Below, one piece after another: positions 26,677-38,616 of a stretch of 64,000 nucleotides of DNA. This stretch comes from Agromyces bauzanensis. Its GTDB lineage: Bacteria; Actinomycetota; Actinomycetes; Actinomycetales; Microbacteriaceae. The stretch spans positions 62,001 to 126,000 of the forward strand of contig NZ_BMMD01000010.1 in NCBI RefSeq assembly GCF_014645655.1, given 5' to 3'. Numbering within the stretch: the stretch's first letter is position 1; each line of letters starts with the position of its first letter. The translations under genes and the position numbers were made by a program. The notes under the pieces are model-generated. The model was given only the letters and a program-made list of their open reading frames with translations, was not told the DNA's origin and did no database searches.

Positions 26677-28032
26677 TCAGGCCCCCGTGAACACCAGCCA
26701 GAGCAGCAGGCCGTTGAGGGTGATCAGGAAGACGGATGCCGCGACGCCGAGCCCGGTGGTGACCCAGTGATTGGCGAATCGGCCGAGCACGGTTCGCCTG
26801 GCCGTGATCGACACGAGCGGCACGAGCGCGAACGGGATGCCGAACGAGAGCACCACCTGGCTGAGCACGAGCGAGATCGTGGGGTCGAACCCGAGGCTCA
26901 GGATGACGAGCGCGGGGATGAGCGTGACGAGTCGGCGGGCGAGCAGCGGCACGCGCACGTGCAGCAGCCCGTGCATGATCTCGGCGCCGGCGTAGGCACC
27001 GACCGAGGTCGACGCGAGGCCCGACGCGAGCAGGCCCACGGCGAACAGCGTGGCGATGATGGGGCCGAGCGACGACTCCAGGGCCGCGTGCGCGCCCTCG
27101 AGGCTGTCGGTGCCCTCCACGCCCGCGAGGTTCGCGGCGGCCAGCAGCAGGATGCACAGGTTCACGCTGCCGGCGATCAGCATCGCGATCGACACATCCC
27201 AGCGAGTGGCGACGAGCAGGCGCGCGGTGGGGATGCCGCGGCCGACCTCGATCGGCTGCTCGGTCTCGTGGCGGCCGGCGGCGCCGCCCGCGGGCCGGCG
27301 GTTCGGCGCGAAGCGGTCGCGGCTCAGGGCCGAGTGTGCATAGATGGCGTGCGGCATGATCGTGGCGCCCAGGATGGATGCCGCGAGGAGCACCGAGTTC
27401 GTGTCCGCGAACCGCGGCACGAGACCCGCGAACAGCCCGGCGGGGTCGGGCGGCGCCACGAAGACGCCGACGCTGAACCCGACCGCGATGATGACGAGTA
27501 GGCCGACGATGACGAACTCGAACGGGCGGGCTCCGCGCCGCGACTGGATGACGAGCAGGATGAGCGAGATCGTGCCCGTGATGAGCCCGCCCCAGACGAG
27601 CGGCACACCGAAGAGGAGGTTCAGGGCCACCGCGCCGCCGATGACCTCGGCGAGGTCGGTCGCCATGGCGACGAGTTCGGCCTGCAGCCAGTAGGCACGA
27701 CGGCCCCACCGGTTGCCGATGCGTTCGCCGAGGACCTCGGGCAGGCTCTTGCCGGTGACCACGCCGAGTTTCGCCGACAGGTACTGGATGAGCCACGCCA
27801 TCACGTTGCCGAGCACGACGACCCAGACGAGCAGGTACCCGTATTGGGCGCCCGCGGTCATGTTGCTCGCGACGTTGCCCGGATCGAGGTAGGCGACGCC
27901 GGCGACGAGCGCCGGGCCGATCAGCCACGCGAGGCGCGGCACCGAGGGCAGCGCGGGGGGAGCGCCCGCGGGGGCGGGCACGGCTTCGTCGACGGCGGTA
28001 CGCGCCGGCGCGGCATCCGGAGGTTTCGGCAT
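26677..28032 (-). CDS. mntH: Nramp-family divalent metal transporter
   Basis: Proton-coupled Mn(II) importer in the membrane. 451 residues, eleven or so helices; metal-binding helix 1 motif DPGNVASN and helix 6 motif MPHAIYAHS are intact. The ATG at 28032 gives MPKPPDAAPARTAV. A GTG 27 nt upstream is less likely because both lie in an array of operators. No Shine-Dalgarno is visible, so a leaderless message is possible. A 30-residue hydrophilic N-terminus precedes the first helix. Confidence 0.9.
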   Translation of the reverse strand: MPKPPDAAPARTAVDEAVPAPAGAPPALPSVPRLAWLIGPALVAGVAYLDPGNVASNMTAGAQYGYLLVWVVVLGNVMAWLIQYLSAKLGVVTGKSLPEVLGERIGNRWGRRAYWLQAELVAMATDLAEVIGGAVALNLLFGVPLVWGGLITGTISLILLVIQSRRGARPFEFVIVGLLVIIAVGFSVGVFVAPPDPAGLFAGLVPRFADTNSVLLAASILGATIMPHAIYAHSALSRDRFAPNRRPAGGAAGRHETEQPIEVGRGIPTARLLVATRWDVSIAMLIAGSVNLCILLLAAANLAGVEGTDSLEGAHAALESSLGPIIATLFAVGLLASGLASTSVGAYAGAEIMHGLLHVRVPLLARRLVTLIPALVILSLGFDPTISLVLSQVVLSFGIPFALVPLVSITARRTVLGRFANHWVTTGLGVAASVFLITLNGLLLWLVFTGA

Positions 28033-28039
28033 ACCGAAA
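28024..28039. promoter_or_regulatory. Operator over the mntH start (MntR-box candidate)
   Basis: TTTCGG-CATA-CCGAAA, 6-bp arms, overlaps the mntH ATG. It is nearly identical to the palindrome 27 bp upstream. Probably the binding site of the adjacent DtxR/MntR regulator. Confidence 0.65.
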
Positions 28040-28050
28040 TCGTATCGAGA

Positions 28051-28066
28051 TTTCGGCACCCCGAAA
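28051..28066. promoter_or_regulatory. Upstream mntH operator (MntR-box candidate)
   Basis: TTTCGG-CACC-CCGAAA, second copy of the same palindrome, 27 bp from the first (start to start), placing both near the likely promoter core of mntH. The trmH-like gene starts on the other strand 56 bp beyond. Confidence 0.65.
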
Positions 28067-28121
28067 AGTCCCCCGGATGCCTGTCACATCCCGGATGCGG
28101 GCGAGCGGCTAGCGTGGTCGC

Positions 28122-28820
28122 GTGACGCACGAGCCGACGGATGCCGCGGGGCCCGAGCCCGGCCGCGAGCCCGAGCACCCGCGCGACGAGACCGACCACC
28201 CCGAGCCCACGCTCGCGCACGGCGTCGGCCCGTGGCCCGGCGGCCCCGACGCCTGGCCCGACGATCCGCGCTATGACGCCGAGCTGCTCGCGCACGGCGA
28301 CACCCGCAACGTCGTCGACCGCTACCGGTACTGGCGCCTCGACGCGATCGTCGCCGACCTCGACGAGCGGCGGCACCCGTTCCACGTGGCGATCGAGAAC
28401 TGGCAGCACGACCTCAACATCGGCTCGATCGTGCGCACCGCGAACGCCTTCGCCGCCGAGACGGTGCACATCATCGGGCGACGCCGCTGGAACCGGCGCG
28501 GTGCGATGGTGACCGACCGCTACCAGCACCTGCTGCATCACCCGGATGTCGCCGACTTCGTCGCGTGGGCGCGCTCGCAGTCGCTGCCGATCGTGGCCGT
28601 CGACAACGTCGAGGGCGCCCGGCCCGTCGACGACGTGGAGTTGCCCGAGCGCTGCGTGCTGCTCTTCGGGCAGGAGGGCCCGGGGCTCAGCGCCGAGGCC
28701 CTCGCCGCGGCCGACCTGGTGGTCGAGATCACGCAGTACGGGTCGACGCGGTCGATCAACGCGAGCGCGGCCGCGGCGATCGTCATGCACGAGTGGGTGC
28801 GCAGGCACGCGCGTCGCTGA
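28122..28820 (+). CDS. SpoU/TrmH-family RNA 2'-O-methyltransferase
   Basis: 232 residues. The SPOUT knot motifs are present: ENWQHDLNIGSIVRTANAF (motif 1, N and R), LLFGQEGPGLS (motif 2) and IPQ-like ITQYGSTRSINASAAAAI (motif 3). The acidic, Pro-rich N-terminal 45 residues are not conserved-looking. It methylates ribose in tRNA or rRNA using SAM; the exact target is unknown. GTG start at 28122. Its last 38 bases overlap the convergent MFS gene. Confidence 0.88.
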   Translation: MTHEPTDAAGPEPGREPEHPRDETDHPEPTLAHGVGPWPGGPDAWPDDPRYDAELLAHGDTRNVVDRYRYWRLDAIVADLDERRHPFHVAIENWQHDLNIGSIVRTANAFAAETVHIIGRRRWNRRGAMVTDRYQHLLHHPDVADFVAWARSQSLPIVAVDNVEGARPVDDVELPERCVLLFGQEGPGLSAEALAAADLVVEITQYGSTRSINASAAAAIVMHEWVRRHARR

Positions 28821-30129
28821 GGTCGACGGATGCCGCAACCTGGCCCGCCGGTCGCGGAGCGCCGAGCGCAGCCGCACTCGTCTCGGAACCCGCTCGCTTC
28901 GGCCGGCGGCGCCGCGCGGCCCGCACCACGACCAGTCCGGCGACGACCATGACGATGACGACGATCGCCGTGCCGCCGAACAGCGCGAGCGGACCGCCGA
29001 GCTCGTACGCCACGCCAGACAGCGCCGCCGCGACGGTGGCGGTGAGCAGGCCGAACGCGCGCATGAACCCCTGCGACGCGCCGGCGCGCTCGGCAGGCAC
29101 GGCCTGCGCCATGGCGGCGGCCGCCCCGATGAACGCGAGCGCCTGGCCGCTCGACTCGACGAAGCCCACGCCCGTGGCGACCCACGGGTCGCCGATCACG
29201 CCGTAGAGCGCGACGATCGGCATGAGCACGACGGCGCCCCGCACGAACGCCGAGACGCCGCCGCGCCGATCGGCGAGCCGCCCGGCCCAGCCCGCGACGA
29301 TCGCGTAGGGCACCGCGAACAGGGTGTAGCTGAGCGCGGTGAGCTGCTCGCTCGCGCCGATGTCGGCCATGAACCGCGGCCAGATGCCGTCGTAGGCGCC
29401 CGTGGGCACCATGATGGCGCCGTAGAGCAGGAGGACGCCGACGACGCGGGGCGAGCGCAGCAGCCCGAAGCTCACCCGCGGGGTCGCTCCAGCGGGTTCG
29501 GCGGATGCTGCGGCCGCCCCCTGCGCCGTCACCGTCGCCGCGACGCGCTCGCGGAAGGCGAGCGCCACGGGTGCCACGCCGAGGAGCACGGCCGCCGCCG
29601 ACCATCCGAGGATCGCGCCCGGCACAGAGATCGCGATCGCGAGGCCGGAAGCGAGCGGGCCGAGCGAGACGCCGGCGAGCTCGGCCGCGCCCAGCCTGCC
29701 AAGTGACTCGCCGGCGCGCAGCGGGTCGGCGCGCACTAGCAGGGCGCTGGCCGCGGCCATGAAGACGCCGAATCCGAATCCGCCGACGGCGCGACCGGCC
29801 ACGAGGTGCCATGCCTCGGTCGCGAGGGCCGATCCCGTGAGCGCGGCCGCCATGAGGAGCACGCCGGCGACGCCCATGAGGCGGGCACGCCCGCGGTCGG
29901 CGAACGGCGCGACGATGAGCTCGGCGGCGAGCGACGCCGCGAAGCCGGCGGCGGCGACGACGCCGACGTCGGCGGTGGAGATGCCGAGCTGCAGCTGGAG
30001 CGCCGGCAGCAGGGGGAAGATCACCATGGCGCCCGACGACATGAGCACCGTCGCGACGACCACTCCGATCGTGAGCCGACGGCGGTGCACGTCGACGGCG
30101 TCGGGGGTCAGGACCCTTCTTGTCCACAT
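28783..30129 (-). CDS. MFS transporter, TetR-controlled
   Basis: 448 residues, about twelve membrane helices. Motif A-like LIVAPFADRGRARLMG between helices 2 and 3 and GWAGRLADRRGG in the second half mark the major facilitator superfamily; drug or metabolite efflux is likely. The ATG at 30129 lies inside a TetR operator and has no Shine-Dalgarno, so translation may be leaderless; an in-frame ATG at 30159 lies inside the second operator. Divergent from the TetR gene, with which it probably forms a regulated pair. Its 3' end overlaps the trmH-like gene tail to tail. Confidence 0.85.
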   Translation of the reverse strand: MWTRRVLTPDAVDVHRRRLTIGVVVATVLMSSGAMVIFPLLPALQLQLGISTADVGVVAAAGFAASLAAELIVAPFADRGRARLMGVAGVLLMAAALTGSALATEAWHLVAGRAVGGFGFGVFMAAASALLVRADPLRAGESLGRLGAAELAGVSLGPLASGLAIAISVPGAILGWSAAAVLLGVAPVALAFRERVAATVTAQGAAAASAEPAGATPRVSFGLLRSPRVVGVLLLYGAIMVPTGAYDGIWPRFMADIGASEQLTALSYTLFAVPYAIVAGWAGRLADRRGGVSAFVRGAVVLMPIVALYGVIGDPWVATGVGFVESSGQALAFIGAAAAMAQAVPAERAGASQGFMRAFGLLTATVAAALSGVAYELGGPLALFGGTAIVVIVMVVAGLVVVRAARRRRPKRAGSETSAAALGAPRPAGQVAASVDLSDARACAPTRA

Positions 30130-30135
30130 GGACAG
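30120..30135. promoter_or_regulatory. TetR operator, MFS-proximal
   Basis: TTGTCC-ACAT-GGACAG, an almost perfect palindrome covering the MFS start codon. Same sequence family as the site 30 bp away. Confidence 0.7.
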
Positions 30136-30149
30136 TAGGCTAGCAGCCG

Positions 30150-30165
30150 TTGTCCGCATGGACAA
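30150..30165. promoter_or_regulatory. TetR operator, TetR-proximal
   Basis: TTGTCC-GCAT-GGACAA, perfect 6-bp arms. Two such sites spaced 30 bp (about three helical turns) in the divergent region suggest cooperative binding that represses both genes. Confidence 0.7.
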
Positions 30166-30184
30166 GAGCGGTAGGATCGGTGGC

Positions 30185-30883
30185 ATGGCGACCCGACTCG
30201 AGCCCGCAGCGCGGCGGGACCAGATCCTCGCTGCGACACTGCGGCTCGTGGCACGCGACGGCTTCGCGCGCGTGACGTTGCGCGACGTCGCGGCCGAGGT
30301 CGGTGTCGTGCACGGGCTCATCCGGCACTACTTCCCCACGCGCGAGCAGCTCATGGCCGAGGCGTTCGATGCCGCCGTGCTCGCCGAACTCGAGGGCGAC
30401 GAAGAGGTCGCCGAACGCGTCGAGCCCGTCGAGGCGCTCGCCGACTGGCTCACCACGACACCGCGTGACCACTACTTCGTCTGGATCGACGCGTGGAGCG
30501 AGGCGCACCGCAATCCCGAGCTCCTCGCTGCCCTCACCCGCCACCACCGCGACTGCGAGCGCCGCCTCGCGCGCATCATCGAGCGGCTCGCCGAATCCGG
30601 CCGCGGCGCGAGCGCCGACCCGGCGGCAGATGCCAAGATTCTCACGGCGCTCGTCGACGGCCTCGCCGTGCAGCACCACGCTATCGACCTCATCGACCGC
30701 GCTGAGGCCGACCGCGTCGTCTTCACCGCGGCCGAGGAGCGGCTCGGCCTCGAACGGGGCACGCTCGCCGCCTCCCGTCCGACGGCGGCCCGCGGCCAGT
30801 GGGCGGCCGCTGGTGCGGCCGCCGGTGCTCGTGCCGTCGTCGCGAGCGGCCCGGCCGAACACCGCGGCCGAGGCATCCGCTGA
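30185..30883 (+). CDS. TetR-family repressor
   Basis: 232 residues. N-terminal HTH: RRDQILAATLRLVARDGF, then TLRDVAAEVGVVHGLIRHYFP (residues 10-50). The C-terminal ligand domain includes YFVWIDAWSEAHRNPELLAAL. The tail after about 190 is Ala/Arg-rich and low in complexity. ATG at 30185 with AGGA upstream. Most likely it represses the divergent MFS gene through the two TTGTCC-N4-GGACAA sites. Confidence 0.85.
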   Translation: MATRLEPAARRDQILAATLRLVARDGFARVTLRDVAAEVGVVHGLIRHYFPTREQLMAEAFDAAVLAELEGDEEVAERVEPVEALADWLTTTPRDHYFVWIDAWSEAHRNPELLAALTRHHRDCERRLARIIERLAESGRGASADPAADAKILTALVDGLAVQHHAIDLIDRAEADRVVFTAAEERLGLERGTLAASRPTAARGQWAAAGAAAGARAVVASGPAEHRGRGIR

Positions 30884-30938
30884 CCCGCTGCCGCGTGTCG
30901 GCGGCGTCCGGCGTGCGACGCGCACGAGACTGGACCCG

Positions 30939-31955
30939 ATGCCCGTCGTCGACAACGCGATCTACCTGGGCGGCCACCGTGTCGCCACCCCCGGGAGCCT
31001 CGATGAGACCTTCGAGGCTCTCGTCGAGCACGGCGGGTTCGCGTGGATCGTCCTCTACCGCCCCACCGACCAGGAGCTCGACTCGCTCGCTCGGGAGTTC
31101 GACCTGCACCACCTCGCCATCGAGGACGCCGGCAAGGGCCACCAGCGCGCGAAGCTCGAGCGGCACGGAGAGACCCTCTTCGTCGTGCTGCGGCCCGCGC
31201 GCTACCTCGACGACGTCGAGCGGGTCGAGTTCGGCGAGCTCCACGTGTTCATCGGGCGGAACTTCGCCATCACGATCCGCCATGCCGAGTCCCCCGACCT
31301 CGGGCGTGTTCGCCGCCGTCTGGAGCGGACGCCCGAACTGCTCGCGAAAGGGCAGGAAGCCGTGCTCTACGCGGTGCTCGACGAGGTCGTCGACGAGTAC
31401 TCGCCCGTGCTCGCGGGCCTCGAGAACGACATCGATGAGATCGAGGAGCAGCTCTTCGACGGCGACCCCGCGGTCACCCGCCGCATCTACGACCTGGCGA
31501 GCGAGGTGATGGAACTGCAGCGGGCCACGAACCCGCTCCAGGACATGATCACCGCGCTGCAGCGGGGGTTCGAGAAGTACGGGGTCGACCCGGAGCTGCA
31601 GCACTACCTGCGTGACGTGCTCGACCACTCGATCCGCATCTCGGAGCGCGGCGAGTCGTTCCGGGCGCTCCTGCAGAACGCCATGCAGGTGCACGCGACG
31701 CTCGTGGCGCAGCGGCAGAACGACGAGATGCGGCTGCTCAGCGAGACGAACATCGCGCAGAGCGAGGAGGTGAAGAAGATCTCGGGCTGGGCCGCGATCA
31801 TCTTCGCGCCCACGCTCATCGGCACGGTGTACGGCATGAACTTCAGGAACATGCCCGAGCTCTACTGGGAGTACGGCTACGCCTTCGCGCTGCTCCTCAT
31901 GGTCGGCTTCGGCGTCGCGCTCTACGTCATCTTCAAGCGCCGCAACTGGCTCTGA
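30939..31955 (+). CDS. corA: CorA-family Mg/Co transporter
   Basis: 338 residues. A large cytoplasmic N-terminal domain (1-270) with long helices is followed by two membrane helices and the invariant GMN signature in TVYGMNFRNMPEL near 295. The basic end KRRNWL is typical. ATG at 30939. Pentameric Mg(II) channel. The gene stands alone, 55 nt after the TetR gene. Confidence 0.9.
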   Translation: MPVVDNAIYLGGHRVATPGSLDETFEALVEHGGFAWIVLYRPTDQELDSLAREFDLHHLAIEDAGKGHQRAKLERHGETLFVVLRPARYLDDVERVEFGELHVFIGRNFAITIRHAESPDLGRVRRRLERTPELLAKGQEAVLYAVLDEVVDEYSPVLAGLENDIDEIEEQLFDGDPAVTRRIYDLASEVMELQRATNPLQDMITALQRGFEKYGVDPELQHYLRDVLDHSIRISERGESFRALLQNAMQVHATLVAQRQNDEMRLLSETNIAQSEEVKKISGWAAIIFAPTLIGTVYGMNFRNMPELYWEYGYAFALLLMVGFGVALYVIFKRRNWL

Positions 31956-32027
31956 GCCTCCTGCCGGCATCGCCCCGGGACCGCTCCGCGTTTTTTGCGG
32001 GCATCCGATCGCGGTTAGCGTTGGAGG

Positions 32028-32396
32028 ATGACCGAGATCACCGACGATCTGCCCGCCCGGCTCCTGCACGAGGAGCACGCCGGATGGAAGGCGATCCTCG
32101 ACGGTCGCGGCGGCGAGCACTACCAGCGCGCCATGACGCGCGACGCACTCATGGTCGTGGAGGGCGCGATGCTCGGCCGTGACGACGTCCTCGCCGCGTT
32201 CCGCAGCGCGCCGACGTGGGATTCCTACGAGCTGCACGAACCGGCCGTCATCCGCCTCGGCGACCACGCCGGCATCCTCGTCTATCGCGCCATCGCGCGT
32301 CGCGGCGACGACACGGCGAACCTGCGGATGTCGACGACGTACCTCTACGACGACGGCGCGTGGCGCGTCGCCGCGCACCAGCTGACCCCGGCCTGA
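32028..32396 (+). CDS. NTF2-like (DUF4440/SnoaL-type) small protein
   Basis: 122 residues with the pattern of the NTF2 cone fold: an N-terminal helix (LLHEEHAGWKAILDGRGGEHY), MTRDALMVVEGAMLGRDDVLAAF, then strands ending STTYLYDDGAWRVAAHQLTPA. Such proteins are enzymes, immunity factors or ligand binders; no catalytic residue can be named. ATG at 32028. Confidence 0.7.
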   Translation: MTEITDDLPARLLHEEHAGWKAILDGRGGEHYQRAMTRDALMVVEGAMLGRDDVLAAFRSAPTWDSYELHEPAVIRLGDHAGILVYRAIARRGDDTANLRMSTTYLYDDGAWRVAAHQLTPA

Positions 32397-32523
32397 CGTT
32401 CCTGCGCGTCCGGCGAGAGCAGGATGACGATCGTCGCCAGGACGGGCACCGAGCTGATCGCCACGGCGAGGGCGATCGAAGGAGGTGCCCGATGGCCTGC
32501 GGCACCGATCCTCCTCGTCGGCC

Positions 32524-33996
32524 CTACTGCAGCGCCGACGTGAGCCGGGCGATGCCGTCGAGGAAGGTGGCGGATGCCGGCTCCCGCTCCCACTCCTCGA
32601 GCGTGAGCTCGCGCCCGATGGCCCGGTATCCGGCTTCGACGTCGCGCATCTGCGCGACGAACGACCGACCCCGCACGAGCATCGTGACCTCGAAGTTGAG
32701 GACGAACGAGCGGATGTCCATGTTGCTCGAGCCGATCACGGCGACGTCGTCGTCGATCGACACGTGCTTCGCGTGCAGGATGTACGGGCCCGGATACAAC
32801 CAGATGCGTACCCCGGCGCGCAACAGCGCACCGTAGTAGGAGCGTTGCGCGTGCCAGACGGAGCCCTGGTCGCCGATCTCGGAGACGAACAGCTGCACGT
32901 CGAGACCACGGAAGCTCGCCGAGGTGATCGCGTAGACCATGGCCTCGTCGGGCACGAAGTACGGGCTCGTGATGATGACCTGTCGTTGCGCCGAGTTGAC
33001 GAGCGCGAGGAACTGGCGGAGGTTGTTCTCGCCGTCGTACGCCGGCCCGCTCGGCACGATCTGACAGTCGAGCGCGTCGGGAGAGGTGTCGAACGCGACC
33101 TGCTCGGCCGGCACGTTCTCCGTCTCGAGGAGCACCTCGTCGGTCTCGGCGTACCAGTCGGAGAGGAAGACGGCGTTGATGCCCGTGACGACCGGCCCGG
33201 TCACACGGGCCACCAGCTCCTGCCATTGGAGTCCGCGCTTGAGGTTCTTCTTGGCGTTGTAGCTGCGGTCGATGAGGTTCTGGGAGCCCAGGTATCCGAC
33301 CCTCCCGTCGACGACCACGAGCTTGCGGTGATTGCGGAGGTCTGGTCGCTGGAACTTGCCCTTGAGCGGTTGCACGGGAAGCATGAAGCTCCATTTCGCG
33401 CCGATCCGGTCGAGCTCGGCGTACGTCGCCTCATGGGTCGCCGAACGCCCGGTGGAGATGTGGTCCAGGAGCACGTGCACGATCACGCCTCGCTGCACGG
33501 CACGCTCCATCGCCGCGAAGAAGCCCTTCGTCGTCGTATCCAGTGACACGATGAAGAACTCGACATGCACGAAGCGCTCCGCCGTGTCGATGTCGGCCGC
33601 CATCGCATCGATCGACGCCTGGTAGTCGCCGATGAGGGTGGCGGTGTTGCCGCCGACGACCGGAAGGGCGCCGAGCACCCGGTTCTGCTCGACGACTGAA
33701 GCGAACCAGGTGGGCCAGTCGGATCGGTCCGCGATGAGGTCGCCCTTGTCGCCGTGCTCGGCGATGATGCGGTCGATCTCGTGCTGGCGCTCTCGACGCT
33801 GCTTCGGCAGCTTGAAGTTGCCGATGAGGAGGAACAGCAGGATCCCGATGAAGGGGATGAGGAAGATCGCGAGCAGCCACGCCATCGCCGCCGTCGGCTT
33901 GCGATCGCGAGGGATGATGATGAGCGCCGCGATGCGTATCGCCAGGTCGACGAGGATGAGCACGCCGCCGACGATGTTGGCGGTCTCGGCGTTCAC
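32524..33996 (-). CDS. cls: Cardiolipin synthase
   Basis: Condenses phosphatidylglycerols to cardiolipin at the membrane. 490 residues: two N-terminal helices (about 8-28 and 38-60), then two phospholipase-D domains with complete HKD motifs, HRKLVVVDGRVGYLGSQN near 222 and HAKHVSIDDDVAVIGSSN near 405. ATG at 33996. Monocistronic; a divergent promoter region of about 140 nt separates it from argG's 3' end. Confidence 0.9.
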   Translation of the reverse strand: MNAETANIVGGVLILVDLAIRIAALIIIPRDRKPTAAMAWLLAIFLIPFIGILLFLLIGNFKLPKQRRERQHEIDRIIAEHGDKGDLIADRSDWPTWFASVVEQNRVLGALPVVGGNTATLIGDYQASIDAMAADIDTAERFVHVEFFIVSLDTTTKGFFAAMERAVQRGVIVHVLLDHISTGRSATHEATYAELDRIGAKWSFMLPVQPLKGKFQRPDLRNHRKLVVVDGRVGYLGSQNLIDRSYNAKKNLKRGLQWQELVARVTGPVVTGINAVFLSDWYAETDEVLLETENVPAEQVAFDTSPDALDCQIVPSGPAYDGENNLRQFLALVNSAQRQVIITSPYFVPDEAMVYAITSASFRGLDVQLFVSEIGDQGSVWHAQRSYYGALLRAGVRIWLYPGPYILHAKHVSIDDDVAVIGSSNMDIRSFVLNFEVTMLVRGRSFVAQMRDVEAGYRAIGRELTLEEWEREPASATFLDGIARLTSALQ

Positions 33997-34138
33997 GAGC
34001 GCTGACCTGTACGGATCATGAGAACAGCGTCCATCGCGCCCCCCTCCGTCCGGTAGCGTCCCCCGTCACCAGAATCCGCGTGACGGGCAGTCGTCTGAGT
34101 ATGGCATCGCTGCCGCGCTCGGGAAAGTGCCGCGGGCG

Positions 34139-37505
<3,367 letters not shown>

Positions 37506-37516
37506 GCGTCCCTCCG

Positions 37517-38014
37517 TCAGGAGGTCGGCGGCCAGGCCTGCGGCGGGGGCGCCTGCACTTCCGCGGGCGGCGCCGTGGTGCCGGCTGCACCGGTCGCGGC
37601 ATCCGACCCGGCCCGTTCGGCGAGCACGCGGCGCGCGAGTTCGTCGCGTTGCCGCCGCTCGGAACGCATCACCGCTCGTCCGATCGCCGCGATCCCGGCG
37701 GCCACGAGACCGGCGAGCAGGCCGTAGATGATGATGGCGAACATCGCCGAGACGTCGAAGTAGCCGGTGTCCCCGACCGGTCGGGGCGGGAAGATGTCGC
37801 GGAAGGGCTGCATGTACGGCTGCGACACGCGCAGCACGAACGCCGCGAACCCCGCCTCCGGATTCGCACCGAACAGGATCAGGAACACCCGGAGCGTCAG
37901 GGCGACGATTCCGACGATGACCCAGACGTAGAGGACCCACGCGAAGACGCGCAGCACCGTCAGGTACCACGGCACGTGGATGTCCGGAAGCGCGTCCGGA
38001 GTGGTTCGGCTCAT
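37517..38014 (-). CDS. YggT-like membrane protein
   Basis: 165 residues. Membrane segments near 17-45 (VLRVFAWVLYVWVIVGIVAL) and 92-115 (AMFAIIIYGLLAGLVAAGIAA) flank the family-like FVLRVSQPYMQPFRDIFPP motif. The Pro/Ala-rich C-terminal tail is cytoplasmic. Start at 38014 is chosen for GGGGGA 5 nt upstream. YggT proteins relate to osmotic or division functions in other bacteria; here the role is unknown. Convergent with purA. Confidence 0.7.
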   Translation of the reverse strand: MSRTTPDALPDIHVPWYLTVLRVFAWVLYVWVIVGIVALTLRVFLILFGANPEAGFAAFVLRVSQPYMQPFRDIFPPRPVGDTGYFDVSAMFAIIIYGLLAGLVAAGIAAIGRAVMRSERRQRDELARRVLAERAGSDAATGAAGTTAPPAEVQAPPPQAWPPTS

Positions 38015-38149
38015 GAGATCCCCCTCGTCGGCGCGCATCCTCCGGCGCGGCCCCGGTCTCAGGATCCCACTTCGGCGTCATTTGTGCGAGGCCCGGCGAG
38101 CGCGCGATGCTCCGGGCATTTCCGGGCCGTGGCCGCGGTCAGCCGTGGG

Positions 38150-38335
38150 CCGACGGCACGGGCCGCTCGATCCACTCCTTCAGGCGTGCGAGCTGCACGC
38201 CGTCCTCCCGGGCGATCGCTCGGCGGATCAGCGGTGCGAAGAGCGTCGTGATCCCGGATCTCGCGACGCCCGGCCCCGACGCCGTTCGGTACGTGCCCGA
38301 TCCCGAGGCTGCGTTCCGCTGATATGCGGCCGGAT
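38150..38335 (-). pseudogene. C-terminal relic of an SRPBCC-like protein
   Basis: The minus strand reads SGTYRTASGPGVARSGITTLF then APLIRRAIAREDGVQLARLKEWIERP, which looks like the end of a polyketide-cyclase/START-like protein (an A.LIRR.IA.E...LARLK.W helix). Upstream the frame is only low-complexity Arg/His text, so the rest of the gene is gone. Within the 600-nt gap 38015-38616 this relic, the hairpin at 38404 and a duplicated GCGCACCGGTCCGTCA (near 38512 and 38556) are all I see. Confidence 0.4.
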
Positions 38336-38403
38336 GGCGCCGTCGGGCAGCCGCAGCGGCCTGAGGGTGGGCGCGGGGCGGATGCCCCGGGCGGACATGA
38401 CGA

Positions 38404-38435
38404 GGGCGGATGCCGCGGCAACGCGACATCCGCCC
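38404..38435. terminator. Hairpin of the GGGCGGATG...CATCCGCCC type
   Basis: GGGCGGATG (38404-38412) and CATCCGCCC (38427-38435) pair perfectly across a 14-nt loop. The same outer stem recurs in the terminator at 45451-45495. Probable terminator or dispersed hairpin element. Confidence 0.5.
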
Positions 38436-38616
38436 CATTCGTGGGTCTCGGCACACCGGATGCCGCCGCGGGAGGATTCCCACCGAGCTTCCAGCCGGGC
38501 CATCGGACCCGCGCACCGGTCCGTCATCCGATCGCCGCCCGAGGCCACCCGGCCGCGCACCGGTCCGTCACCCGATGGCTTCCGGAGGGTCACCCGGCAC
38601 GTGCGAGACTTGACCG

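Noticed and set aside
32400-32495. Minus-strand hydrophobic text ALAVAISSVPVLATIVILLS as a relic membrane gene
   Set aside because: Only about 25 residues, no start and no family; too little to call.
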